In this document: piece after piece, positions 18,185-25,693 of the stretch
How positions within the stretch are numbered: position 1 is the stretch's first letter
Layout of the letters: the number at the start of each line of letters is the position of its first letter
NCBI GenBank assembly: GCA_905480285.1
Contig: CAJQPT010000217.1
Coordinates: 1 to 48,941 of the forward strand
DNA length: 48,941 nt
Direction of reading: 5' to 3'
DNA from: an uncultured bacterium
Lineage (GTDB): Bacteria; Planctomycetota; UBA1135; GCA-002686595
Notes under the pieces: model-generated
Told to the model about the DNA's origin: nothing
Databases searched by the model: none
The model's input: the letters and a program-made list of their open reading frames with translations, nothing else
Translations under genes and position numbers: made by a program

Positions 18185-19252
18185 TTGCCCGAACTCACGA
18201 TCCCCCTTCGCTCCCATGAGGAAGCGATCCTGGTCCTCGGTCCCTACGACCGTTACGCCCGCCTGCTCCGACAGGATCTCGACATCGAGATCTACGCCCG
18301 CGCCGGCAACCTTCGCTTGAAGGGGGCCGACAGCGGCATCCGAGCCGCCTCTGAGCGGATCGAGCACCTGCTTGGCAAGGCCCGGAAGGGGCGGGACATG
18401 AGCGTCCGGGAGATCGAGGGCATCCTCTTGGATCGGACACCTGTGACCACGGAGACGGCGACCGTGGGGGGCGAGCGTCGAGGCGCAAGGGACGCCGGCA
18501 GCTCTGGCTCCTCGGCCTCGGGGTCTCGAATGGGAGGAGCGCACCGGCCCGCGGTCGTCCGCTTCCGCCCGCGCCCCGTGGAGCCGCGCAGCGAGAACCA
18601 GCGGCGCTACTTCGAGGCTATCGAGAAGAACGACCTGGTCTTCGGCCTGGGACCTGCGGGGACAGGGAAGACTTACCTCGCGGTTGCCGCGGCGGTCCAG
18701 CGCCTCCGGCGCGGCAAGGTCCGGCGGCTGATCATCACGCGCCCCGTCGTCGAGGCGGGGGAGCACCTTGGATTCCTGCCCGGCGATCTGCAGCAGAAGC
18801 TCAACCCCTACCTGCGGCCGATCTACGACGCCCTGCGCGACATGATCGAACCTGAGGACCTGGCTCGGATGGAGGAGGCGGGCATCATCGAGATCGCGCC
18901 CCTCGCGTACATGCGCGGGCGAACCCTCTCGAACGCCTTTGTGATCCTCGATGAGGGGCAGAACACCACCGCCTCGCAGATGAAGATGTTCCTGACCCGC
19001 CTGGGTGAGGGGTCGAGCATGGTGGTCACCGGCGACCCGACGCAGAACGACCTGCCGCGCAGTCAGCGCAGCGGGCTGGTCGATGGGTCACGGCGGCTCA
19101 GGGGATTTGAAGGGGTCGGCTTCATCGAGTTCGACGCCGCCGATGTGGTGCGACACCCGCTGGTGGCGCAGATCGTCCGCGCCTACGACCGTGACGGGCG
19201 AGATCGGAACGGGGCGCCCGCAGACCTTCCTGCTGAAGGGGCCGAAGGGTGA
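18185..19252 (+). CDS. phoH: PhoH-like ATPase
   Basis: The 355-residue product has a small N-terminal RNA-binding-like part, a Gly/Ser-rich linker (around residues 95-120), then the PhoH ATPase domain: Walker A '[13 protein letters not shown]', '[17 protein letters not shown]', Walker B '[18 protein letters not shown]' and '[12 protein letters not shown]'. PhoH-like proteins are linked to RNA metabolism and are commonly paired with ybeY, as here. TTG start at 18185. The end overlaps ybeY by 4 bases (GTGA). Confidence 0.95.
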   Translation: MPELTIPLRSHEEAILVLGPYDRYARLLRQDLDIEIYARAGNLRLKGADSGIRAASERIEHLLGKARKGRDMSVREIEGILLDRTPVTTETATVGGERRGARDAGSSGSSASGSRMGGAHRPAVVRFRPRPVEPRSENQRRYFEAIEKNDLVFGLGPAGTGKTYLAVAAAVQRLRRGKVRRLIITRPVVEAGEHLGFLPGDLQQKLNPYLRPIYDALRDMIEPEDLARMEEAGIIEIAPLAYMRGRTLSNAFVILDEGQNTTASQMKMFLTRLGEGSSMVVTGDPTQNDLPRSQRSGLVDGSRRLRGFEGVGFIEFDAADVVRHPLVAQIVRAYDRDGRDRNGAPADLPAEGAEG

Positions 19253-19716
19253 CCGAAGGGTCCGTCGCCTGGACGGTCCCGGACGCGCCCGGAGACCTCG
19301 GTGAGGTGGAGGCGCTCGCCGCGCTCGCGGCAGCGCTCGCGCACGGGGAGGCGCCGGAGCTCCGGGTGGACGTGATCTTCGTCGACGATGCCGCGCTTGC
19401 CCGGCTTCACGGGCAGTTCCTCGGCGACCCGACCCGGACGGACGTGATCACCTTCGATCTGCGGGAGGACGGAGCGCCGGATGAGCACGGGCCGGACGGG
19501 GAGATCTACGTGAGCGTCGAGCGAGCGCGGGAGGTGGCCGCTGGTCGCGGCGTTGAGCCGGCACGAGAGCAGGCTCTCTACGTGGTGCATGGCGCGCTGC
19601 ACCTCGTCGGCTTCGACGACCATGACGCGCGTGATCGCGCCCTGATGCGCGCCGCCGAGGCCGCGGTCATGGGGCGCCTCGGCTACGCCGAGGACCTCGG
19701 CGAGCACGAAGTCTGA
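19249..19716 (+). CDS. ybeY: Endoribonuclease YbeY
   Basis: The 155-residue protein contains the zinc-binding signature '[15 protein letters not shown]', equivalent to H-G-x-L-H-L-x-G-[FY]-D-x-x, and the upstream strand 'RTDVITFDL'. YbeY acts in 16S rRNA 3' maturation and ribosome quality control. GTG start coupled to phoH. A terminator-like hairpin follows at 19743-19767, closing the purA-to-ybeY run. Confidence 0.95.
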   Translation: MTEGSVAWTVPDAPGDLGEVEALAALAAALAHGEAPELRVDVIFVDDAALARLHGQFLGDPTRTDVITFDLREDGAPDEHGPDGEIYVSVERAREVAAGRGVEPAREQALYVVHGALHLVGFDDHDARDRALMRAAEAAVMGRLGYAEDLGEHEV

Positions 19717-20027
19717 GCCACATCTGCGCGCTATCGGAGGGACGCGGGACCCCCTCGCGACGGTTTTCGATCCAAAAAACTACCGGTCTTTCTGCGGGCT
19801 GTGCGCGCATGGATAAGTGCCTTCGAATGGCTTCAGAGGGCGATTCGACGCGCTTCTGGATGAGCACGAGTTGAGATCGAAAGGCGCCTAGCGTGGCGCT
19901 GGGGGAGGAACTGTTGAACGGGCTGGTCTCGTAGCGGTACCTACTACTGACAGAGGACACTTCGAGCCATCGCTCGGCGCCCCGGCGGACCGCCTGGTGA
20001 CCTCCTTGAACCTGCACCTCACTCGAA
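19717..20027. other. Spacer before the sigma-factor gene
   Basis: This 311-bp spacer is less GC-rich than its flanks. It holds the terminator at 19743-19767, a small hairpin at 19884-19899 (GCGCC/GGCGC), and a possible promoter with TTGAAC at 19914, an 18-base spacer and TACCTA at 19938. The promoter match is weak. No gene is supported on either strand. Confidence 0.45.
19743..19767 (+). terminator. Terminator-like hairpin after ybeY
   Basis: CGCGGG pairs with CTCGCG (one G-T pair) around a 5-base loop at 19743-19759, followed by ACGG and TTTT (19764-19767). It lies 26 bases after the ybeY stop, as expected at the end of the purA-uppS-cdsA-phoH-ybeY run. Confidence 0.5.
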
Positions 20028-20885
20028 TTGACGCCCCAACCCGACCCCACTCCCGAGCCCGAGACGCCCCCTCGGACGTCGAGCAGCAGCGCGACTTCCG
20101 CGGAAGCCGAGGCTGACCCGCTTGTTGAGATGGTGGACGCACTGTGGGCGGCCTTCCGATCCGAGCCGGGCGACGAGACGCGGAATGCGCTCGTCGAACA
20201 CTACCAGCCGCTGATCAAGCAGATCGTTCGGCGGTTCGGAGCCCGACTCCCGCGGACCGTGGATCGCGGAGACCTGCTCACCGCGGGCAACGTGGGCCTC
20301 ATCAGCGCAGTGCGCGGGTTCGACCCCGAGCGCGGGGTCCGCTTCGAGTCGTACTGCGAGCTGCGCGTGAAGGGCGCGCTCCTGGATGAGCTCCGCTCCC
20401 AGGACTGGCTGCCGCGTCCGTGGCGCCAGAAGATCGAACAGCAGAAGCGCACGGTGGAGCAGCTGCGGCGTGAGTGGGGGAGGAACCCCAACGACAACGA
20501 GGTCGCGTCGGCGATGGGGTTCGACCTCGACGTCTACCAGCAGACCTTCGGCGTCGGGCTCCCCGGCACGCCAAGCGGGTCCATGCCCGCTGACGACGGC
20601 GGCGAAGACGGCGGCACGGCCAGCCCCCTCGACATCGTCCAGGATCCGGGTGTGGACGCGCCGGGCGAACGGCTCTCCCGGGACGAGCTCATGAAGCTGG
20701 TCTCCCAGCGGATGTCCGATCAGGAGCGTCGCATCGTCTACCTGAAGTACTGGGAGGAGCTGCCAATGCGTGAGATCGGCGACCTCACGGGGCTCTCCGA
20801 GTCACGGGTTTGCAAGATCCACACGCGGCTCATCGAGCGTCTGCAGGATCGCTTCCGCGCGCACGAAGCCGACTCGCTGGTCTAG
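20028..20885 (+). CDS. FliA/WhiG-class alternative RNA polymerase sigma factor
   Basis: The 285-residue product has a Pro/Ser/Thr-rich N-terminus (about 30 residues), sigma region 2 ('HYQPLIKQIVRRFGARLP', 'GNVGLISAVRGFDPERGVRFESYCELRVKGALLDELR') and region 3 ('DWLPRPWRQK', 'REWGRNPNDNEVASAMG'). After an acidic Gly/Asp linker comes region 4 ('MSDQERRIVYLKYWEELPMREIGDLTGLSESRVCKIHTRLIERL'). The 'R..GAL.DELR..DW.PR..R' pattern is typical of the FliA/WhiG group. No flagellar or anti-sigma gene is nearby, so it may control development or envelope functions rather than motility. TTG start at 20028. Its 3' end faces a minus-strand c-di-GMP riboswitch transcript beginning near 21635. Confidence 0.93.
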   Translation: MTPQPDPTPEPETPPRTSSSSATSAEAEADPLVEMVDALWAAFRSEPGDETRNALVEHYQPLIKQIVRRFGARLPRTVDRGDLLTAGNVGLISAVRGFDPERGVRFESYCELRVKGALLDELRSQDWLPRPWRQKIEQQKRTVEQLRREWGRNPNDNEVASAMGFDLDVYQQTFGVGLPGTPSGSMPADDGGEDGGTASPLDIVQDPGVDAPGERLSRDELMKLVSQRMSDQERRIVYLKYWEELPMREIGDLTGLSESRVCKIHTRLIERLQDRFRAHEADSLV

Positions 20886-21401
20886 GCGCGCGCGGGGTCC
20901 GGGGGAAAGAGAGAGGGCCCGGCACCTCTCGGCACCGAGCCCCCCCAGGACTCCCGATCTCGAGCCACGAAGGCTCTCCGGGAACGCAAATCGAGCACGA
21001 TCAGATCGCGTTCGACCCCCTTGCGTCCCGAACGGCGGAAACCGCCGGACCGAGGTGCGTAGGCGACGGAAGGGTCCCTGACCTCCCGACGTCGCACGAC
21101 TCCTTATCCTCGACACCCGAACACGCCGTCCCCACGACGGCTCGGGATCCGCTCCTCCTCTCAAGAGACGCCCGTGTCCCCACACGACCGTCTCCCACAT
21201 CACATCTCCCCTGACCGAAGCCGTGGGGGGACGCGAGTTCTACGGACCCGTCAGCGCCCTCGCCGCCGTGCTCCAACGAAGAGTCGCCGCTCAGCCCTGA
21301 GGCGTGACGCGGGTGGACCGTCGTGGTGGTGAAGCAAAGCATGGGAGCCGGTGGATCAGGCGGAGCCACCTCGAATCCCACCCCGGCAAAAGGAAACCGT
21401 C

Positions 21402-21539
21402 CCGGAGCCGGCCGAAGCCGACCCCGGTCCGGAGGGCAGATGAGGAACGGTTGTTCCTATCCGACCCACGGTCCTCAGTCCGAGGCGGGACCTTTGACGG
21501 TCCCGCGGCGCTCCTCGGACGACGATCCCTATGGGTCGG
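21402..21539 (-). ncRNA. Structured RNA domain directly after the c-di-GMP aptamer
   Basis: Read on the minus strand, a three-tier extended stem begins 6 bases after the aptamer. CCGACCCA (21539-21532) pairs with TGGGTCGG (21468-21461), GTCCGAG (21520-21514) with CTCGGAC (21484-21478), and GCGGGACC (21506-21499) with GGTCCCGC (21492-21485). The apical loop is GTCAAA, with internal loops of 11/9 bases and a 7-base bulge. All 23 pairs are Watson-Crick. Next come AGGAAC-aacc-GTTCCT (21458-21443) and a CCGGACCGG/CCGGCTCCGG stem with one bulge (21432-21402). None is followed by a T-run and no convincing ORF starts downstream. It could be the riboswitch expression platform or a noncoding RNA of its own. 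I do not recognise it as RNase P RNA, tmRNA, 6S or SRP RNA. Confidence 0.65.
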
Positions 21540-21544
21540 GCGGT

Positions 21545-21628
21545 CGACATTCGGAAACTCGGCTGCCCGCGAGGGGCCCGTGGCTTTGCGTCCCGGACTT
21601 GCGTCCGGTTTGCCTTTGTCGTGTCGCC
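21545..21628 (-). promoter_or_regulatory. Cyclic di-GMP-I (GEMM-I) riboswitch aptamer
   Basis: On the minus strand the order is AAAGGCAAACC (21617-21607), then a perfect stem CCGGAC-GCAA-GTCCGG with a GNRA tetraloop, then GGGACGCAAAGCC. A second stem follows (acGGGCC...), then AGCCGAGTTTCCGAA, closed by CGACA/TGTCG (21626-21622 with 21549-21545). This reproduces the conserved GEMM-I core: GGCAAACC, tetraloop stem, GACGCAAAGCC and the AGCCG-G-TT-CCGA 3' strand. By alignment to the Vc2 aptamer the ligand-contacting base corresponding to G20 is G, which favours c-di-GMP over cyclic GMP-AMP. The 3' strand has minor deviations from consensus (GAGTTTCC for GGGUUGCC). A promoter lies just upstream. 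Confidence 0.9.
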
Positions 21629-21641
21629 GTTGGAGCGCCAC

Positions 21642-21669
21642 AGGATAGCCAGGAAATTGCAATTGGCAA
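21642..21669 (-). promoter_or_regulatory. Promoter of the riboswitch transcript
   Basis: On the minus strand, TTGCCA (21669-21664; five of six to TTGACA) is followed by a 16-base spacer and TATCCT (21647-21642; four of six to TATAAT). The predicted start is near 21635, only about 7-10 bases before the aptamer's closing stem. The spacer contains the perfect palindrome AATTGCAATT (21655-21664), a possible operator. Confidence 0.6.
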
Positions 21670-21780
21670 ATGGGGGCGCGGGTTTGGGGGCGGAAACGTT
21701 TTCCAGTCGTCCCCATGTGTCGCGCTAGCATGGGATTACAAACCGATCATGTACGCCGAGCGGCGCGGGGATTGGGGGTC

Positions 21781-23652
21781 ATGCGCAGGCGCAGCACAAT
21801 CTCGCGCGCGGCTCTTCTCCGAAGCCGCGCCTCCTCCCTGACGATCTTCCTCCACGTGATCTCACTCTCCAGCCTGAGCCTCGCGGCGGCCGCCTCTGCG
21901 GGCCTCCTTGCCCTGCCGTCTCCCTCGGACATCTCCGCGGCCAGCTTCACGGGTGTCCAGCCGTCGCCGTCGACGCCTTCCTCTCCTTTGAGCCCTGGCG
22001 GCTCGGCTGGCCAGCCGACCCTGCCGGCCCCCGGCGCCCCGCTCGCAAGGGTAGAGCGGCCCCGGCTGGTGGTCCTGCTATCCGTGGATCAGATGATCCC
22101 TGAGCAGTTCAGCCGGCTGCGTCCTGCCTTCACCGGGGGATTCGCGCGGCTCCTGCAGGAAGGGACGGTCTTCGACGCGGCGACCCTGGACTACGTCCGA
22201 ACGGAGACCGGGGCCGGCCACACGACGTTCTCGACCGGGTGCCTGCCCAGGAGCCACGGGATTGTCGGGAACGGGTTCTTCGACCAGGAGGCCGGCAGGT
22301 TCCGGTACTGCGTCGAGGACCTGGAGGCCGCCTCGATGACCTCCGCAGGTCGAATCGAGGCGCCTGCCACGGGACCCGGGGCGGGCCAGGGACAGCGCTC
22401 TCCTCGAAACCTGGCTCGCCCCACCCTCGGCGAGTACCTCCAGGCCCAGGTCCCGGGCGCCAAGGTGGCGTCGGTCTCGGCCAAGGACCGGGCGGCCATC
22501 GGCATGGGGGGGCGATCGGACGGCGCCGTGCTCTGGTGGGACAAGCTGGGAGCGGGCTTCGTCACCTCGACCTGGTACGCGGACCAGCTCCCCGACTGGG
22601 TGAATGAGTGGAACGCGACCTGGCTCGAGCGAGCCGGTGGCTGGGAGTGGACTCCGGAGCTCCCCGCTGACGTGGAGCAGCTCGGCACTGCTCCTGACGA
22701 GCGGCCGGGTGAGCGTCCGTTCGGCGCTCGAGGGATCCAGTTGCCCTACACCCTGGGCGACGCCACGAGCGCGGCGCGCCTCGCGGGCGAGGTCTACCAG
22801 ACCCCGCTGGTGGACCAGTTCACGGCGCAGATGGGTCGCATGGCCCTGCGTGAGATGGAGCTCGGGATGGACGATGCCACGGACCTGCTCGCCATGAGCT
22901 TCTCCGGGTGCGACGTGGTCGGCCACGCGTTCGGACCGTACAGCCACGAGGTCACGGACCTGCTGCTGCGCCTGGACCGCGAGCTGGGTTCGTTCTTCGA
23001 CGAGCTGGATGAGCGCGTGGGCAAGGGCCGCTGGGTCGCGGCCCTCAGCGCCGATCACGGCGTGCTCCCGCTGCCCGAGTACGTGGCGGATCGCGGCGAG
23101 CCCTCGCGCCGGGTCCCCCTGGCCGAGGCGGGGAGCTTCACGGCCAAGGTGAGCCTCGAGCTCTCCGAGGTGCTGGGGCATCGCGTGCGGATCTACCGCC
23201 GAGACGGGGGGCTGGTCATGGACCGGCGCGACCTGGGGGCGGCAGGACTCGCGGTCGACGACGCGTGCGACCGCCTGATCGAGGTCGCCCGGGCGGCCGT
23301 GGCCTCCACGGACTGGGTCCAGAGCGCCCACGACTATCGCGCGGTCGCCGCCCTGACGGAGGAGGCCACGGGTGAGGAGATCCTCCTCCGCAACACCTAC
23401 TTCCCTGGCCGCACCCCGGACGTGGTGCTGCTGAAGGCACCTGGCGTCCTGGTCCCCAGCGGTCTGGGGACGTCCCATGGCTCGCACCACATCTACGACC
23501 GGCGCGTTCCGCTGGTCTTCATGGGCGCGGGCGTCTCACCCGGGACGCGCAGTGATCGGGTCGGGTCAGAGGACGTCGTGCCCACCCTGCTGACCCTCCT
23601 GGGGTGCACCCCTGTGGAGGGCCTGGACGGGACGGACCTCGGCCTCCGCTGA
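21781..23652 (+). CDS. Secreted alkaline-phosphatase-superfamily hydrolase (PafA/nucleotide pyrophosphatase-like)
   Basis: The product has 623 residues. It begins with basic residues and a long hydrophobic signal region, then a Pro/Ser-rich linker. The catalytic fold follows: 'RLVVLLSVDQMIPEQF' (metal-binding Asp), 'RTETGAGHTTFSTGCLPRSHGIVGNGFF' (nucleophile Thr within GHTTFSTG), 'MSFSGCDVVGHAFGPYSHE' (Asp/His metal ligands), 'ALSADHGVLPLPEY' (Asp-His) and 'LGTSHGSHHIYDRRVPLVFMGAGV' (final His). It should hydrolyse phosphate mono- or diesters outside the cytoplasm; the substrate cannot be read from sequence. The ATG at 21781 is preferred over an upstream in-frame ATG because it starts the signal peptide. 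Its stop codon lies in the first unit of a 12-bp tandem repeat. Confidence 0.92.
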   Translation: MRRRSTISRAALLRSRASSLTIFLHVISLSSLSLAAAASAGLLALPSPSDISAASFTGVQPSPSTPSSPLSPGGSAGQPTLPAPGAPLARVERPRLVVLLSVDQMIPEQFSRLRPAFTGGFARLLQEGTVFDAATLDYVRTETGAGHTTFSTGCLPRSHGIVGNGFFDQEAGRFRYCVEDLEAASMTSAGRIEAPATGPGAGQGQRSPRNLARPTLGEYLQAQVPGAKVASVSAKDRAAIGMGGRSDGAVLWWDKLGAGFVTSTWYADQLPDWVNEWNATWLERAGGWEWTPELPADVEQLGTAPDERPGERPFGARGIQLPYTLGDATSAARLAGEVYQTPLVDQFTAQMGRMALREMELGMDDATDLLAMSFSGCDVVGHAFGPYSHEVTDLLLRLDRELGSFFDELDERVGKGRWVAALSADHGVLPLPEYVADRGEPSRRVPLAEAGSFTAKVSLELSEVLGHRVRIYRRDGGLVMDRRDLGAAGLAVDDACDRLIEVARAAVASTDWVQSAHDYRAVAALTEEATGEEILLRNTYFPGRTPDVVLLKAPGVLVPSGLGTSHGSHHIYDRRVPLVFMGAGVSPGTRSDRVGSEDVVPTLLTLLGCTPVEGLDGTDLGLR

Positions 23653-23706
23653 GGCCTCTGCTGGGGCCTCCGCTGGGGCCTCCGCTGGGGCCTCCGCTGG
23701 GGCCTC
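23641..23706 (+). repeat. 12-bp tandem repeat starting with the phosphatase stop codon
   Basis: Unit 1 (GGCCTCCGCTGA, 23641-23652) encodes the last residues Gly-Leu-Arg and the stop. Units 2-5 (23653-23700) read GGCCTC[C/T]GCTGG, with TGA changed to TGG, and a sixth partial unit begins at 23701. The array fills the gap between two convergent genes. Confidence 0.92.
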
Positions 23707-23718
23707 GATCGCGGGCGC

Positions 23719-24558
23719 TCAGATGGCCGCGTGGACGGCCATGAGCTCGTCGAGCACCGCGGGCATGTGATCGAGCAGCACCATGTTCGGCCCATCCGAA
23801 GGGGAGCTGTCAGGGTCGGGGTGCGTCTCCATGAAGAGCCCGTGGACCTCGCCCGTGGCGACGGCCGCGCGGGCGAGTAGCGGGACCAGGGTGCGGTCGC
23901 CGCCGGTTCGGTCGCCGAGGGCGCCGGGACGCTGGACGCTGTGGGTGGCGTCGAAGATGACGGGGTGACCGGTCTCGCCGAGGTCGCGCAGGCCGGCCAT
24001 GTCGACCACCAGCCGCCCGTAGCCGAAGGAGGTGCCGCGCTCGGTCACCATGGCCGCCGGGCCGCCCGAGTCGGTGATCTTCTTGACGACGTTGGCCATA
24101 TCCCACGGCGCGAGGAATTGCCCCTTCTTGACGTTGACCGGCTTGCCCGTGCGCGCAGCGGCCACGAGGAGGTCCGTCTGGCGGCAGAGGAAGGCGGGGA
24201 TCTGGAGGAGGTCGACCACCTCCGCGACGGCCGCGCACTGCTCGGGGAGGTGGACATCGGTCACCACCGGCACGCCGATCTCGGCCTTGATTTCCGAGAG
24301 CCACTTGAGGCCCTCGTCCATCCCCGGCCCGCGGCCACCGCCGATGCTCGAGCGGTTCGCCTTGTCGAAGCTCGCCTTGAAGATGAAGGGCAGGCCTCGC
24401 TCGCTCATCAGGTCCCGGAGGGTCCCGGCGATGTCGAGGGCGAGCTGGCGTGACTGGAGCACGCAGGGGCCGGCGAGGAAGAAGAGGGGGCCGTTCCCGA
24501 TGGGCTGGCCGCCGATCTCGAACGCGTGGGGTGCAGGGCGGGACATGTGGGGAACCAT
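23719..24558 (-). CDS. kdsA: 3-deoxy-8-phosphooctulonate (Kdo-8-P) synthase
   Basis: The 279-residue product has KdsA hallmarks: '[11 protein letters not shown]', '[20 protein letters not shown]', '[12 protein letters not shown]', '[31 protein letters not shown]', '[16 protein letters not shown]', '[10 protein letters not shown]' and '[11 protein letters not shown]'. It condenses phosphoenolpyruvate with arabinose-5-phosphate to give Kdo-8-P for the inner LPS core. It is convergent with the phosphatase gene and divergent from the reductase at 24606. A second in-frame ATG four codons inside could also be the start. Confidence 0.97.
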   Translation of the reverse strand: MVPHMSRPAPHAFEIGGQPIGNGPLFFLAGPCVLQSRQLALDIAGTLRDLMSERGLPFIFKASFDKANRSSIGGGRGPGMDEGLKWLSEIKAEIGVPVVTDVHLPEQCAAVAEVVDLLQIPAFLCRQTDLLVAAARTGKPVNVKKGQFLAPWDMANVVKKITDSGGPAAMVTERGTSFGYGRLVVDMAGLRDLGETGHPVIFDATHSVQRPGALGDRTGGDRTLVPLLARAAVATGEVHGLFMETHPDPDSSPSDGPNMVLLDHMPAVLDELMAVHAAI

Positions 24559-24605
24559 AGCGACAGGCGGCGCGGGAGTGGGAGCGGATTCACGGCCCCG
24601 GTGGG

Positions 24606-25580
24606 ATGCCTGGCTGGAGTACCCTTCCGGGCGTGGAACGTACGACCTTGATCACCGGCGGCAGCGGATTCCTCGGGGCGCACGTGGTCGCCGCAGCGGT
24701 GGCGCGCAGCCAGGCCGAGGGCACCCTCGCCGAACCGCTCGGCCCGCTCGTCGTGGCCCAGTGCCGGAGCTCAGCGCTCCTCGCGCCGCGCTTCTGCTCG
24801 CCGCGCGAGGCGGCGCAGTGGATCGAGGCGGACCTCCTCGAGGGGCTCGCCGGTCTGCTGGAGCGGGTTCAGCCCACGGAGATCGTCCACTGCGCGGCGC
24901 TCAGCCGTGCCGCTGACTGCGAGTCGGATCCTGCGGGCGCCCGCGCATTGAACGCCGAGGTCCCCGGGCAGCTCGCGGCCTGGGCGTCCACCCACGGGGC
25001 GCGATTGGTCCATGTGAGCACCGACCTCGTGTTCGGGGCCGAGGATGCGCCCAGGGGAGGCTTCAGCGAGACCGCGGCCCCAGGTCCGGTCTCCGAGTAC
25101 GGTCGGACGAAGCTCGAGGGCGAGCGCGCTGTTCTGGAGGCGCTGCCCACGGCCACCGTCGCGCGGCTCCCGCTGCTGTACGGGAACTCGGCGGGGCGTG
25201 GTCTCGGCGCGAGCGACTCGATCCTGGAGCAGGTTGAGCGAGCCGAGCGACCGCGCCTGTTCGTCGACGAGTGGAGGACGCCGCTCGAGGTCTCGTGCGC
25301 AGGGGCAGCCCTCGTGGAGCTGCTCGACTTCGAGGCTCCCGGTGTGGTCCACCTCGCCGGCCCGGAGCGGGTCTCCCGGTACGAGCTGGGCTTGGCTGTC
25401 CTCACGTCCATGGGACTTTCCCTGGAGGAGGCTGAGGCCGAGTTACAGCCGATCCGCCAGGAGGAGCTAGACGCGGGGGCGCCGCGGCCCAGGGACGTGT
25501 CGCTCAACGCCGCTCAGGCAGCCGAGGCCCTCTCCGTGGAGCTCCCGGGTGTGTCCTCTGGCCTCGCCAGGGCGCACTGA
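24606..25580 (+). CDS. NAD(P)-dependent sugar epimerase/reductase, RmlD-like SDR
   Basis: The 324-residue product begins with the Rossmann motif '[15 protein letters not shown]', then '[17 protein letters not shown]', '[20 protein letters not shown]', the catalytic '[11 protein letters not shown]' (Y-x-x-x-K), and '[13 protein letters not shown]'. This is the extended SDR pattern shared by dTDP-4-dehydrorhamnose reductases and related nucleotide-sugar enzymes. The exact substrate is not identifiable, and no other rhamnose genes are nearby. Start is either ATG 24606 or GTG 24633, the latter placing the Rossmann strand directly at the N-terminus. Confidence 0.88.
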   Translation: MPGWSTLPGVERTTLITGGSGFLGAHVVAAAVARSQAEGTLAEPLGPLVVAQCRSSALLAPRFCSPREAAQWIEADLLEGLAGLLERVQPTEIVHCAALSRAADCESDPAGARALNAEVPGQLAAWASTHGARLVHVSTDLVFGAEDAPRGGFSETAAPGPVSEYGRTKLEGERAVLEALPTATVARLPLLYGNSAGRGLGASDSILEQVERAERPRLFVDEWRTPLEVSCAGAALVELLDFEAPGVVHLAGPERVSRYELGLAVLTSMGLSLEEAEAELQPIRQEELDAGAPRPRDVSLNAAQAAEALSVELPGVSSGLARAH

Positions 25581-25693
25581 TCTCGTCCCGCCCAGGCGCC
25601 TCGAATCTGACGATCCGGCGGCGCGGGTTGACCGGCCCGCGCCCGTCGGATGCCATGTGCGCGCTCGACCGTCCCCGTCGGGCCCAAACTCCC

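Larger units (their letters stand above)
20886..21780. other. 895-bp gene-free region rich in RNA structure
   Basis: No frame here shows the strong GC third-position bias of the real genes, and short ORFs on both strands read like chance translations. The right half contains the minus-strand promoter, c-di-GMP-I aptamer and hairpin chain described separately. The left half (20886-21400) has only small hairpins, for example CGGCGG-aaa-CCGCCG at 21033-21047 and CGTTCG/CGAACG at 21010-21035. A symmetric GGAAACGTTTTCC sequence at 21692-21704, with a CG-centred AAACGTTT, lies 77 bases before the phosphatase start and could be a repressor site. Confidence 0.6.

Noticed and set aside
21016-21029. 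Second GEMM-like core (GGGACGCAAGG on the minus strand)
   Set aside because: The required upstream GGCAAACC and the following AGCC strands are absent; only a short CGTTCG/CGAACG hairpin surrounds it.
21001-21381. Minus-strand ORF of 126 codons downstream of the riboswitch, as a possible regulated gene
   Set aside because: It starts with GTG without a ribosome-binding sequence, has only about 65 % GC at third positions where real genes here are near 90 %, and contains no recognisable domain.
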